Positions 1-10,520 of a stretch of 64,000 nucleotides of DNA are shown here, piece by piece. Each line of letters starts with the position of its first letter. The first letter of the stretch is position 1. The notes below the pieces were generated by a model that saw only the letters and a list, made by a program, of their open reading frames with translations, made no database searches and was not told the DNA's origin. Source of the DNA: Simmondsia chinensis (taxonomy: Eukaryota > Streptophyta > Magnoliopsida > Caryophyllales > Simmondsiaceae); contig JAGTTD010000011.1 in the NCBI GenBank assembly GCA_018398585.1, positions 4,277,001-4,341,000 of the forward strand. The letters are read 5' to 3'. The position numbers and the translations under genes were made by a program.

Positions 1-1029
1 TGTCACCTAAACAAAACACATACCCTGAAGTGGACTTCCTCTTATTAAGGTCTCTACCATAGTCAGAATCTACATACCCAACCAAACAGCACTTACTTTT
101 CCCATATTACAAACACAAATTAGAGGTTCCACGAAGATACCTGAGAATCCACTTTACTGCATGCCAATGTTCTCTGCCCGGATTCGCCATGTACCTAATA
201 ACTCTGCTTACAGCAAAAGCAATATCTGGAAACGTACAGACCATCGTATACATAATACTGCCCACTGCACTAGAATAAGGAATCTGAGACATGTACCTGA
301 CGTCCTCCTCTGTCTGAGACGAATCTAACGCTGAGAGTCTGAAATGAGCTGCTAAGGGCGTGCTAACCGAGTTAGCATCCTTCATACGAAACATGTCTAA
401 CACCTTCTCAATATACTTCTCCTGAGACAAGTATAATTTTCCATTTCTCGGTCTCTAGGAATGTTCATGCCTAATATCTTCTTAGCTGCTCCAAGATCCT
501 TCATCTCAAATTCACTCTTCAGCATTGATTTTAAGTCATCGATATCTTTCATATCTCGTGCTGCAATTAACATATCATCAACGTACAAAAGCAAGTAAAC
601 AAAACCTGAATCTGTCTTTCTGAAGTACACACAACTGTCGTACTTACTCCTGATATAATCATGACTTGTTATGAACTGATCAAATCTCCTATTCCACTAT
701 CTAGGAGATTGCTTTAAACCATATAAAGACCTTCTAAGGAAACACACATGATCTTCTTTTCCTTCAACAACAAAACCCTCGTGCTGATGCATAAAGATAC
801 TCTCTTCTAGTTCACCATGCAAGAATGCAGTTTTGACATCAATTTGTTCAAGTTCAAAATCATGCATGACAACCAAAGGCAATAATGCACGAATCGAAGT
901 GTGTCTAACTACAGGTGAGAAAATATCATGAAAATCAACACCTTGTACCTGACTGTAGCCTTTAGCTACCAAACGTGCCTTGTACCTCGCATCTTCCACT
1001 CCAGGAATGCCCTCTTTTCTCTTGAAGAC
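1..1029 (-). pseudogene. copia reverse transcriptase and RNase H start (broken, cut by window)
   Basis: Continues the same frame. Reverse transcriptase motifs are RYKARLVAKGYSQ, DVKTAFLHGEL, RRSLYGLKQSPR and the catalytic LLLYVDDMLIAA. An in-frame TAG sits at about 699-697 directly after QSPR, where the family has glutamine. A frameshift near position 430 moves the reading frame before SQEKYIEKVLDMF. The segment GSIMYTMVCTFPDIAFAV is the connection region, and the RNase H beginning (VDSDYGRDL) lies at roughly 105-60. The product would synthesise and process cDNA; it is not functional here. Confidence 0.9.
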
Positions 1030-3051
1030 TCATTTGCATCCAACCAGTCTTTTCCCTGTAGGAGGCTTTACCAGTTCCCAAGTCTGATTCTTATGAAGAG
1101 ACAGCATCTCTTCATTCATAGCAACGAGCCACTTCTCAGCATCTGATCTCGATACAGCCTCTGTATACGAAGTCGGCTCACTATCATCTAACGTTTCAGC
1201 AGTAGAGAGGGCATAGGCAATCATCTCCTCATACCCATATCTCTCAGGAGGCCTAATCTGTCGCCTCGGTCTACCACCAGCTATAGTAATATTCTCCACC
1301 TGCTGACCTGTTTCTGCATTATTAGTAACAACATCAGAAACCCGTACCTGAGGTGCTGGAATACTCTCTAGCTGAACAATCTGCTGATTTGACTGTATCT
1401 CTGTATCATCAGGTGTCTCAACCTGAACTGTATCTCTGTCAATGGAGGGTGTGTGTGGTGGATTTAGTACAACAGACTCATCGAAAGTAACATCTCTACT
1501 AATCAGAAACTTCTGGACACATGGATCCCACAATCTATATCCCTTCACACCTGACGTATAACCAAGAAAGATGCACTTCTTGGCCCTAGGCTCCAGCTTT
1601 CCATCATTAACATATGCATATGCAAGACAACCAAAAACTTTGATCAGAGAATAATCAGAAGTTGAACCAGACCATACCTCTTCCGGAGTCTTCATCGGTA
1701 ATGAAGAATGCGGTGTCTTGTTCACAAGGTTGCAAGTCATGCTATCTGCTTCTGCCCACCATTCTCTCTTTAAACCTGCATTTGAAAGCATACAACGAGC
1801 CTTCTCAAGTAACATCTTGTTTAACCTTTCAGCCACTCCATTCTGCTGAGGTCGACCTGTACATGTCCTGTGTCTGACTATGCCCTGATCTTCACAAAAT
1901 TTTGTGAAGTCCCCTTCGACAAACTCAAGACCATTATCAGTCCTCAACCTCTTGATCGGCTTTCCTGTCTGTTTTTCAAGTAGAATTTTCCACTTCTTGA
2001 AGATATCATACACTTCATTTTTCTGCTTAAGAAAATAGACCCAAACTTTACATGAGTATTCATCAGTGAACGTTAGAAGATACCTGGAACCACCTTTAGA
2101 AGCCACTCTGGAAGGTCCCCACAGATCAGAATGTATGTAGTCCAACGTTCCCTTGGTCTGCTGCACTGCTGCCTTGAAGCTGACTCTCTTCTGCTTCCCA
2201 TAAATACAGTGCTCACAGAATTCCATCAGTCCTGTTGACTGACCACAAAGAAGTCCCCTTTTACTCAGCTCAGACAATGCTTTGTCACCAATATGATTCA
2301 TTCTCATGTGCCATAGTCTTGTGATCTCTGCATCTGTCATAGCAGATGTGGAAACAGCAACTGCACCTGTCATGGTTGTACCTGCAAGCTCATACAAAGT
2401 ACCAACCATATTTTCTTTCATCACAATTAACGCACCTTTACTGACTCGCATGACCCCACCTTCAGCAGTGTACTTATACCCATTAGACTCAAGGGTACCT
2501 AGAGAAATCAAGCTCTTTTTCAAATCCGGGACGTGACGAACATCACTCAAGGTTCTAAGAGTTCCATCACACATTCTCACACGGACTGTTCCAACACCCA
2601 CTACCTTACAAGCAGCATCATTACCCATCAAGACAACCCCACCTTGTATAGACTTATACGTGGAGAACCAGTCTCTGTTTGGAGTAACATGAAACGAACA
2701 ACCCGAATCCATGACCCACTTATCTATGGACCTGGACTGAGAATCAGCAGCTAATAGAAATTCCCCTTCACTATCCTCCTCTACAACACTAGCCTCAGCG
2801 GACTTGTCTTTACCCTGGTCACCCTTGTTACCCTCTTTTGATTTATTCTTATATCTGTAACAGTCTTTCTTTATGTGCCCCTTTTTGTGACAGTAGTGAC
2901 ACGACAGGTTCTTATGTCTAGATTTGGACCTAGACTTATTCCCACCATTGGAGCCTCTATGTTCTGATCGACCTCTCACATGTAAGCCACTACCCAAGTC
3001 ATTCACCGAGTCAAGTAATTCCCTATCTACCCGTTCTTTACTCACTAGGTT
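1030..3051 (-). pseudogene. copia gag C-terminus, protease, integrase and RT N-terminus
   Basis: A frame of about 670 codons. In order it shows a CCHC zinc knuckle ([14 protein letters not shown]), an aspartic protease site ([10 protein letters not shown]), the integrase HHCC zinc finger (HMRMNHIG ... CEHCIYGK), and integrase core residues in [15 protein letters not shown] and GVAERLNK. After a proline-rich linker comes the reverse-transcriptase entry segment ([21 protein letters not shown]). It stops at 1030 where the family normally has tryptophan in the VGCKW motif, consistent with a G-to-A change making TGA. This is the longest nearly intact copia segment in the window. Confidence 0.93.
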
Positions 3052-3588
3052 TCATTTTACCTCATCAACAGTAATGGTTGGCCTACCCCTGTATATCATG
3101 CTTTCTACGAAGCCCTTATACATATTAGAGAGCGAACACAGTAATATCATAGCTTGATCCTCGTCCTTAGGGACATCATCCAAAGCCTTTAATTCATGAA
3201 TAATTGAGGTAAATTCGCTAAGATGGTTTTCAAGAGATGTACCTTCTGACATACGAAAAGTGTACAACCGCCGTTTCACTGCGAGTTTGTTGGTGACTAA
3301 CTTGTGGCAAAACATGTCTAACAATTTCTCCCATAACTTCCGTGCGGTTTTAATCTCCAATACCTCTGACTAAATATCGTCAGCCAAACACATCTGTATA
3401 GCCGTGAGAGCCTTCTCATCCAACTCTTCCCATTGTGCCTCGATCAACGTTTCTAGTTTCTTCTCTTTCCCCTCAAGTGCTTTCTTCAAGCCGTTCTGAG
3501 TCAGGAGTCCTTTCACACGGACTTGCCATAAGCTAAAGCTTCCCTGACCATTGAATTTCTTAACCTCGGTTTTGATACCTGATGCCAT
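3052..3588 (-). pseudogene. copia gag, N-terminal half (broken)
   Basis: The frame opens with the ATG at 3588 (MASGIKTEVKKFNG), a typical copia gag start where the family has a KFNG-F-LW motif that positions the capsid region. It continues through RKLWEKLLDMFC, the LxxxFxxxxxxL stretch and the ITVDEV segment. In-frame stops interrupt it at 3372-3370 (TAG) and about 3054-3052 (TGA); the frame is otherwise continuous into the zinc-knuckle part. The product would be the nucleocapsid/capsid polyprotein. The start follows the primer binding site by about 20 bases, as usual for the family. Confidence 0.88.
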
Positions 3589-3609
3589 TGTATCAATTCG
3601 AAGAACCAA

Positions 3610-3621
3610 GCTCTGATACCA
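3610..3621 (-). promoter_or_regulatory. Primer binding site of the copia element
   Basis: The minus strand reads TGGTATCAGAGC three bases after the end of the 5' LTR. This is the standard primer binding site of plant copia elements, complementary to the 3' end of initiator methionine tRNA. It fixes both the orientation and the LTR edge. Confidence 0.9.
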
Positions 3622-3624
3622 ATT

Positions 3625-4084
3625 TGTGCAAAAATAAACAATATACTCGGATCTGAATCGAATCAAATACCACGACAATAATGAGAAACAATCGGACTAA
3701 AAGAGAAACGAAACAATAGACACAGCGATTTACGTGGAAACCCCTTTACAATCGAAAGGGGAGAAAACCACGGGCGAAGATTGGAGCTTTTATTATTGAA
3801 CAAAAGAAGAAGACGAATTACAATGATTCTCTCACACGCTCAATATTCTTGGTTGCGGCGCCGCAAAGGGAAAGCCTCTCGTATGACTTGGATTAATTCT
3901 GACGTACCCTACGTCCAAATATATATAGGCGAGGAAACCCTGTTTCCCGATCGATCGGTTCCTCACCGATCGATCGGCCGCCTTTCTGTAAGCGTCCCTG
4001 TTTTATGTCACGTTCCCGATCGATCGAGGTCTTCACGGCCTTTCTTCTTAATGCACCAAGTAATTTTGAGACATATACCTAACA
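3625..4084 (-). repeat. 5' LTR of the Tork-like copia element
   Basis: The 460-bp LTR begins and ends with TG...CA and is closely related to the solo LTR at 13655-14148. On the minus strand a TATA box lies at 3928-3917, with three copies of the palindrome CCGATCGATCGG or a near match upstream at 3947-3958, 3966-3977 and 4016-4027. A 15-bp inverted repeat (GACGTA CCC TACGTC) lies just downstream of the TATA box at 3901-3915. These sit where an LTR promoter is expected. Confidence 0.88.
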
Positions 4085-4089
4085 ATAGG

Positions 4090-5549
4090 CACAAGAGTCC
4101 CCAATGATCTTTTGGTTATTAACTATTAATTTATAGTACTTTAACCCAAGGTTTAACATGGAAAAGCTCCGCCCCCTATGATAAGAAGACTCTTCCCTAT
4201 ACTATTGCCTAATGGTGCCTTTATCTCCCTCTCGCTCTTTCCTTCTGCTGCCTAATCCATTCCATTTTTTGTCCGTACATGATACCTCAACATTTTTTTC
4301 CCTTTACATTTCTTTTGGTTTTACGTAACATAGACAAAATAAAATAACTAAAAAATGCACATATATTAACAATTTAGTAACTTTGTTATATGCAGATTAT
4401 AAATAAGTATCTATTGTGCCCAAAAACTATTTATTATAAAAACAATTATTTGATAATTCCTTATTTATTTTAAGTTTTCTTACGAAATTATACGACTTTC
4501 TACCTTAGAAGATCTTGGAAAAATGCTTTTTATATAAAATTTGATAATTGAATGCATACAGTAGAAAATCAAATAATAAAAAATAATTATATTTTACAGT
4601 CTAAGAAATCTATATTCTATACTTACATATATTTATGGGTACATGTAAATTTTAAAGATATTATTGTAAATATTATTAAACAACAATTAGCCATAAATAA
4701 GCCATAAATGTTCCTTTTAATAAGCCATAAATGCCTTGGTAAATGAATCAATTTTCGCTAAAAAGTGAATATATGTCTTCAGCAAATCTTGTAATATGGA
4801 CAAAGTAACATCCTTAAAAATTATACCTTCTTAGTTTTGACCTCCTCTAATGTTTGAAATATACTTGATGTAACATAATTTGGCATGTTAATGTAAACTT
4901 TTATATAATAGTAAGTTTATTATCGGTCATCTATTCTTCTCAATGCCTCCAACAAATAATATTTTTGGATCCACAGTGACACCACTTTGGAAATTTGCAT
5001 TATTTTTTTAAAATTTTTTTGCACGTTTTTGAGAACCAACCCAAAACTAAGTAGTCATTACTTCAATTAGGATAAGGTGATTTTGTATTAAATAATTATC
5101 TTTCACAAGTATTCTTCATCATATATATATATATATATAAACAAATATAAATAAATAAACTTGTCATGGGCGAACACAACTCTTAGAATAAATCATCTCT
5201 TGTGTAGTTAATATTATTGGTCAATGCCACGTCATATGTCCAAGAATCTCACCAAATATGAGTGAAGAGATAGGGATTGACACTAGAGCTCAATACTCAA
5301 GCTATGTGCTCTGTATGCCAAAGAGAGGAAACACTTAGTCAATAGCACAGCTAGCTGAAAGAAGAGCGTACAATCTTAGCCTACTTAACAAAACTTTTAC
5401 TCTAAGTTAACCATCCTATGACAAGGCCTGACTAAATAAGGAAACAAGAATCATTCTCCCCAGTCCTTCATTCTAGCATGTTTGGTCCCCTGTAGTAAGG
5501 CCCAACAAGTATCAACCTCGTTCCTCCCTCAAACTGAGAAATTCTTGAT
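4090..5549. other. AT-rich DNA without a recognisable gene
   Basis: No coding frame, RNA gene or clear repeat boundary was seen. A short (AT)n run lies at 5121-5139. The stretch is broken by stops in all frames. Confidence 0.6.
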
Positions 5550-5554
5550 ACAGT

Positions 5555-5854
5555 TGATGCAGAATAGAAACGTAAAATTCAAATCAAGCTATCAATTTGA
5601 AGAATAAACTCAAAATCCACCGAAAGAGAGAAAATTGATAGGATTTTGTATTCTAAAATTGATGAACGAGCCATACAATGAACTATAGCGAGTATTTATA
5701 AGCAAATAAGAAATCCGAAAATGCAAAATTATAAAAATACCCTAAAATATGAAATTACAAAAATGCCCCTAAAATCCGAAACTAGAAAAATACTCGTTTG
5801 GGTTTCTGACGGTCCAATTGCTCCGTGAATTCTTCAGCTACTCATCCTACATCA
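5555..5854 (-). repeat. 3' LTR of the deleted gypsy element
   Basis: A 300-bp LTR, TG...CA, aligned end to end with 8772-9073; the shared blocks include AATAAACTCAAAATCCACC and CAATTGCTCCGT/ATAAATTC. On the minus strand it is preceded by a purine-rich tract (CAACTGGAGGGAC at about 5867-5855), the expected polypurine tract. Confidence 0.85.
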
Positions 5855-5869
5855 GTCCCTCCAGTTGAA

Positions 5870-6382
5870 AAGAACTCGACCCTGAGTTAATTTCAAGGTA
5901 AAGTGGTGCCTCAGAAGGGCGACTGTCCTATAGGTCTGCCAAATCGAAAGTTTTGGATATTCACATGCTCTCTGGTAGTTCCACCATGTAGGCACTTTCA
6001 CTTATCCTCTTTAGAATCTCGTATAGACTATACTTCTTCGGTTTGAGCTTGTTGTACATCCCCACAGGAAATATCTCCTTGCGTGGAAAAACCATGACTT
6101 TATAACCTTAACGAAAGACCTTTTCCCACTGATGCTTGCCAGCGGTGGCCTTGTATTTAACATTCTTCTCTTCTAGTTTATGTCAAACCTCAGCCCATAC
6201 AACTTGGACTTCTTGTTAGACCTTAAAGTCCTTCTCAAACTCATACTCAAAATTATGATGTACAAAAGTGAACGCCCCTCCACTTTTGACATGCCTAACT
6301 CATTCACTCTAGACACCATGGCAATCTTATGAGCTTCTCGACTAAATACATACAAATTATCCTGCCCCCCTATGAATGACAT
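5870..6382 (-). pseudogene. gypsy integrase C-terminal remnant
   Basis: From about 6340 the minus strand carries REAHKIAM and EEKNVKYKA, then [31 protein letters not shown] and ISKTF. These are the C-terminal 'GPF/GPY'-type segment and the end of the pol polyprotein of plant gypsy elements. Several stops interrupt it. Because it follows protease directly, the intervening enzymatic domains have been deleted. Confidence 0.78.
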
Positions 6383-6395
6383 CTATATTAAACTG

Positions 6396-6632
6396 CTATC
6401 GTCTTCCTAATAACACATAACGAACTTCAGTATCCACAACATCACAGTCTACTACATCATGATAATGATTGCCAATAGAAATAGGAACGCTACAAAGTTC
6501 AGTTACCTTAATCTGTGAACCTTTCTTGATCCACTCGAATGAATAAGGGGCCCAATGTTTCACAGGTATCTTCAAGTGATCCATCGGGTGCTTCGGCATG
6601 AAGTTTTCACAACTATCACTATCTAAAATCAA
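6396..6632 (-). pseudogene. gypsy retropepsin remnant
   Basis: The frame contains LDSDSCENF, a decayed form of the aspartic-protease site (D-S/T-G-A/S), then VTELCSVPISIG and CDVVDTEVRYVLLGR. The last matches the family's conserved 'CDVV-M-A-HILLGR' end of the protease domain. The catalytic glycine is replaced by aspartate, so it would be inactive. Confidence 0.78.
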
Positions 6633-7003
6633 ATCACATGCCTTCCTATTTACAAAACAACGGGACTAATGTTGTTCCACTGTGCAGGAGGCTCTTATTT
6701 AGCATTGTGCAGAATCCTTAGCTCAACACAACTAACCCTTTCTCCTTCCTCTTCCACAAATTCAGCCCCCTTCGAGGAAATCAAACTCATCTTAGTCCTC
6801 ATCTATTTCTCTTTCATCTTCCTCATGCTCTGCTAATTTCACAGTCCGTCAACTTGGGCAAATATTATAATTATGCTTGATTTGTCCACATTGGTAATAC
6901 TTCAAGGGCCCTGGCTTGGCATACAAATTTTGAGTTCTAGGTCAGTCCCTATTAGTAGCACGTCTCCCAGAACCTCCTGTAGCACCGAGGCCGGTGCAAT
7001 GTT

Positions 7004-7609
7004 CTAGGCCGATGCGGGTGATTTACCCGTAGCTAGTGGCTGATTGGACGATTCTACAATATTCCACCTCTGAAATTCGACTCTTCTGTTACTTTCTTTC
7101 AATTCAGCCTTTAATGTCATATTGTAAGCCTCATCCACAACCTCGAGTACTAGTAATCTGATTTTGCTTTGGATAGATGATTTCAACCCATTAATGTATC
7201 GAGAGATGCGTTGGACCTCAATTTCATATAGGTTTTTTCCTTTTGTAAGTCTAAAAAATTCAGCAGTACAGTTGGGTATGGACCGGTTACCTTGCACGCA
7301 ATTATGATACATCTGAAATAGATATTGCTCTTAATCTATTGGGAGAAATCTTCCCCTCAAACGCTTACTCATTTTCCTCCAACTCCTAACTTTATATTTA
7401 CCTTTCCTTTCATGATTTTGTTGCACTTGGTCCCACCAAACTGAAGCACCGCCCTTCAGTTTTTAAGTCACCTGTTTAACTCTCTAGTGTTCAAGAACAT
7501 CCATCATAACGAAGAAACGTTCCATTTTTGAAAGCCAGTCAAGGAAATCTTTAATGTTTAAGTTACCATTGAAAGTAGGCAAATTAGCTTTTATATGATA
7601 ACCACTGTG
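7004..7609 (-). pseudogene. gypsy gag, core part
   Basis: After the LINE the gag resumes with [14 protein letters not shown] and [15 protein letters not shown] (7609-7484), the opening of the retrotransposon gag domain. After several stops it continues at 7312-7004 (TAEFFRLTKGKNL, ISRYINGLKSSIQSKI). A degenerate zinc-knuckle region follows toward 6840. Stops and frameshifts make it a pseudogene. Confidence 0.82.
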
Positions 7610-8387
7610 ATAGGAAATTCCCCTTAAAGCTAAAGGGAAGATACTATAAGACCGTGGTGCGGCCAGCCATGGCGTATGGGGCGGAGTGCAGGGCGATGAA
7701 ACAATAGCACACACAGAAGATGAAGGTGGCGGAAATGCAAATGCTGAGGTGGATGTGCGGACACACAAGGATAGGATCAAAAACAACGTCATAAGAGCCA
7801 AATTGGGCGTAGCTCCCATTGAAGATAAATTAAGTGAGCAACGTCTGAGGTGGTTCGGACATAGCAGAAGGAGATCGGACGACGCTCCAGTCAGAAGATG
7901 CGAAGAGCCTCTTACTACATTAGGCAGAAGAGGCAAAGGCAGACCAAAGAAGAGATGACTTGAGACGATCCGACAAGACCTCACTCACCTAAACCTTCGG
8001 AAGGAGATGGCCTTAGATAGGGCCCAATAGAGGGCTAGCAAAGAGGTTTTAGATGATAGGATTAGAGTAGGGTAGTCTTTTTCGCTTCTTTTGTATCCCT
8101 ATCTCATTCTCATTCTCATTCTCGTTCTCTTTCTTTATCTCTTCTACCGGTTTTTTTTTTTTTTTTTTTTTTTTTTTTGTTGCCATACTTATGCATTTTT
8201 TATGTTTCTCGAGTGCCAGGTCTTTGGCTGAGGGATGCAGACCATCTTTTTAGGCTGGGAGTCCTCGGAAACAGCCTCCCTTCTGGGTAGCCCCTTGAAG
8301 GGAGAAGGCTGCGTACACCTACCCTCCCCAGACCCTGCTTTTGGCGGGAGCCCTTGGAGGCATTGGGTTTGTTGAGTTGAGTTGAGT
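7610..8387 (+). mobile_element. RTE-type LINE, 5'-truncated, inserted in gypsy gag
   Basis: A 778-bp insertion flanked by a perfect 16-bp duplication (TATGATAACCACTGTG at 7594-7609 and 8388-8403). It encodes the C-terminal end of an RTE-clade reverse-transcriptase protein ([20 protein letters not shown], then [11 protein letters not shown]) with a stop before it. A 3' untranslated part follows, with CATTCT repeats, a T-run (about 8152-8178) and a conserved tail from about 8240 (TCGGAAACAGCCTCCC ... GCTGCGTACA ... CCCTCCCCAGACCCTGCT). It ends in a short TTGAG repeat. The same tail recurs in the SINEs and the LINE at 60729-62708. Confidence 0.92.
7686..7958 (+). pseudogene. RTE LINE ORF, C-terminal fragment
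   Basis: The frame covers the last roughly 75 residues of the LINE protein, downstream of the reverse-transcriptase domain. It has the recurring RNNVIR-KLGVA-I-DKL-E-RLRWFGH block and the basic GRRG-GRPKKR block. The related block in the LINE at 61392-61099 confirms the family. Too short to have enzymatic function. Confidence 0.8.
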
Positions 8388-8403
8388 TATGATAACCACT
8401 GTG

Positions 8404-8739
8404 GTCCTGAATGTAACGAGGGGGTGGGCTTCCCCTTGCATGCCCAACACCTTCGAAAGCTTAATTTGAATGGGAGGAGTCACTATCATTGAGGTTTCAT
8501 CGATTAGGAGCACGACGGGCATTAGGGTTTGGATTTGGACGACCTTGGGCAACTCCCTCAGCCCGATCATCACCTGCAAGCTGGATAGGGTTAGGGTTGT
8601 TGTTAACGCCAAAAGCCCAACACAACAACTCTCGAAACTCAGCCATCTCACGCCTCTGTTCTTCAATGGTCACCCATACAGCAGCCTCCCAACAACTAGC
8701 GTCAATAGGGTTTGCTTTGTTACCAAATTGATTGGCCAT
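8404..8739 (-). pseudogene. gypsy gag, N-terminal part
   Basis: The frame starts at 8739 (MANQFGNKANPIDASCW), close behind the primer binding site, and runs through TIEEQRREMAEFRELL into an asparagine/proline-rich stretch. This is the usual start of a plant gypsy gag of the type with a short N-terminal leader. The frame is lost after 8497, and the gene is then interrupted by the LINE at 7610-8387. Confidence 0.7.
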
Positions 8740-8771
8740 TACACTAGGCCAATTCCTATTCTGATATCAAT

Positions 8772-9073
8772 TGATATGGAACGGAAACATAAAATTCGAA
8801 TAGAACACGACAAATTCGAAGAATAAACTCAAAATCCACCAAAAGAGAGAAAATAAATAGGTTTTGTATTCTAAAATTTATAGTGAGCCATACATTCAAT
8901 TATAATAAATATTTAAAGGAAAATAAGAAATTGTAAAACGTAAAATTATGGAAAAAAATCCTAAAACATGAAATTACGAAAATGTCCCTAAAATGCGAAA
9001 TTACAAAAATAGTTGTTTGGATTTTTAACGGCTCAATTGCTCCATAAATTCTTTTGTTACTCATCCTACATCA
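8772..9073 (-). repeat. 5' LTR of the deleted gypsy element
   Basis: A 302-bp partner of the LTR at 5555-5854. Two bases inside it the minus strand reads TGATATCAGAAT (8769-8758), a degenerate form of the initiator-methionine primer binding site TGGTATCAGAGC. Many substitutions and small indels separate the two LTRs, so the insertion is old. Confidence 0.85.
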
Positions 9074-9078
9074 ACACT

Positions 9079-9375
9079 ATATATCGTTTTCACTATTATT
9101 CCTTTGAACCCATCAATTCTTTTACTAACATAAGTATTAAATATTTTTTCCATAAGAAACATTTTCGACACCCAAACCTTTTGTTTGCAAGTCAGATTCT
9201 ACTTATCCCACCATCTCAACTCGTAATATAGAATCTCCATATCAGTTCGAAGATCTAGACATTGTAATACTTATAACATCACTTAAATTTGACCAACTTC
9301 CCTATGAGAACATGGAAGGACGCTAGCTAGATGAGAAGAGATGAAAGTAGGGAAGAATATGCTAGGAATATACCA
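9079..9375. other. Unassigned sequence between the gypsy LTR and a tandem duplication
   Basis: No gene or repeat family recognised. Confidence 0.5.
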
Positions 9376-9605
9376 TTTGTGTCAAGTGTTTGAGAGTGCA
9401 CTTTTAAATGATATATTGTCCCCCATTTTTCATCATTGTTTTGCTTTAAAAACATTTGCTTCTTTTCATTTATTTATAATAAGGTAAGGGTTTGTGTCAA
9501 GTGTTTGAGAGTGCACTTTTAAATGATATATTGTCCCCCATTTTTCATCATTGTTTTGCTTTAAAAACATTTGCTTCTTTTCATTTATTTATAATAAGGT
9601 AAGGG
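9376..9605. repeat. 115-bp perfect tandem duplication
   Basis: The block starting TTTGTGTCAAGTG at 9376-9490 is repeated without any difference I can see at 9491-9605, ending ATAAGGTAAGGG in both. Identity of the copies points to a recent duplication, or an assembly artefact. Confidence 0.93.
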
Positions 9606-10520
9606 AAAAGCATTAGGTGTTTTTTTCTCTAAAATAGTAGCTACTCGATACATTATGAAAAAGTTTGCAGGAAGATCAACAACAGAACGCTGATACAAAT
9701 GAACATGACCTAAGATTTTTGTCTTTCAATCTTAAAGTACAATATACGTCTTTTCTGCTAATTAAAAGATGGCGAGTCAAGTATGCTTCACTAAGGTAGT
9801 ACATAGCGTAACTAATAAAGAGAAAATACATGAGAAGGTGAGAACCAAAGAAGTGATGCATCATATTCAAAGCCAAACAATGAGAGAATTGAATCTCGAA
9901 ACACTTTGCTTTGCAAAATGGTGAACTATGAAACTGGTTTCTCTCGGTAAATGAAGAAAAACTAAACATTACTAACACAACTAACCAAAAGTTCAGCTTG
10001 GCTTTAACGTCTATTATATTATTGTCTACGAGTTAGTATTACGATACATCAACATTTCCTGAAAAATATGCATAACTTTCTGTTAAGTTTCACTTGGTCT
10101 TTTGGGCCTGACCCACAGAATTGGAACATTATGATTCCCATTCAAAAACCAATTGGCAGTATGTAAAATAACCTGCTAGACTTGTATGTTAGTCTCTTCT
10201 TTCTTACAACTCCTATATAAAATTTACATTTGACTCACATATACAGTTCTTTAACACTTATCCAAACATCTCTTCCAATGCCACACAGAATACTTCTTTT
10301 ATGGAGTCAACTCCTAGAGCTCCATATGCAAATGCTATGGACGGTTGTGCATATTGAGGGCCATTGTAATCATTGTTATGATAACTCTTTTAAGTGCTAC
10401 CTAGATTCATCTGGATTCGACTTTGATAAATATTTCCCCATTTGTGTTTTTATTTTTTACCTATTATATAACAAAAAATTATTACATTATATAAAAAGTA
10501 ATATGAAATTTATTAGTTTT
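9606..10520. other. Unassigned sequence
   Basis: AT-rich, stops in all frames, no RNA gene or element ends recognised. Confidence 0.5.

Larger units (their letters stand above)
1..4084 (-). mobile_element. Ty1/copia retrotransposon, Tork-like, 3' part outside window
   Basis: A copia element read on the minus strand. Its 5' LTR (3625-4084), primer binding site, gag, protease, integrase, reverse transcriptase and the start of RNase H follow in the usual copia order; the rest of RNase H and the 3' LTR lie beyond position 1. The protease neighbourhood ([16 protein letters not shown], then MGND...GVGTV, then [18 protein letters not shown]) resembles the Tork/Tnt1 group. The coding region is broken by in-frame stops near 3370, 3052, 1030 and 697 and a frameshift near 430, so it cannot move on its own. 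The base pairs after the LTR, ATAGG at 4085-4089, would be the target duplication to look for at the other end. Confidence 0.93.
5555..9073 (-). mobile_element. Ty3/gypsy element, internally deleted, with nested LINE
   Basis: Two related LTRs of about 300 bp enclose remnants of gag, protease and the C-terminal part of integrase, all on the minus strand. The flanks carry a 5-bp target duplication with one mismatch (ACAGT at 5550-5554, ACACT at 9074-9078). Protease (ending about 6396) directly abuts the C-terminal integrase region (from about 6382), so reverse transcriptase, RNase H and the integrase core are missing. It is therefore a non-autonomous deletion derivative. A 5'-truncated RTE LINE (7610-8387) sits in gag. 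Confidence 0.88.
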
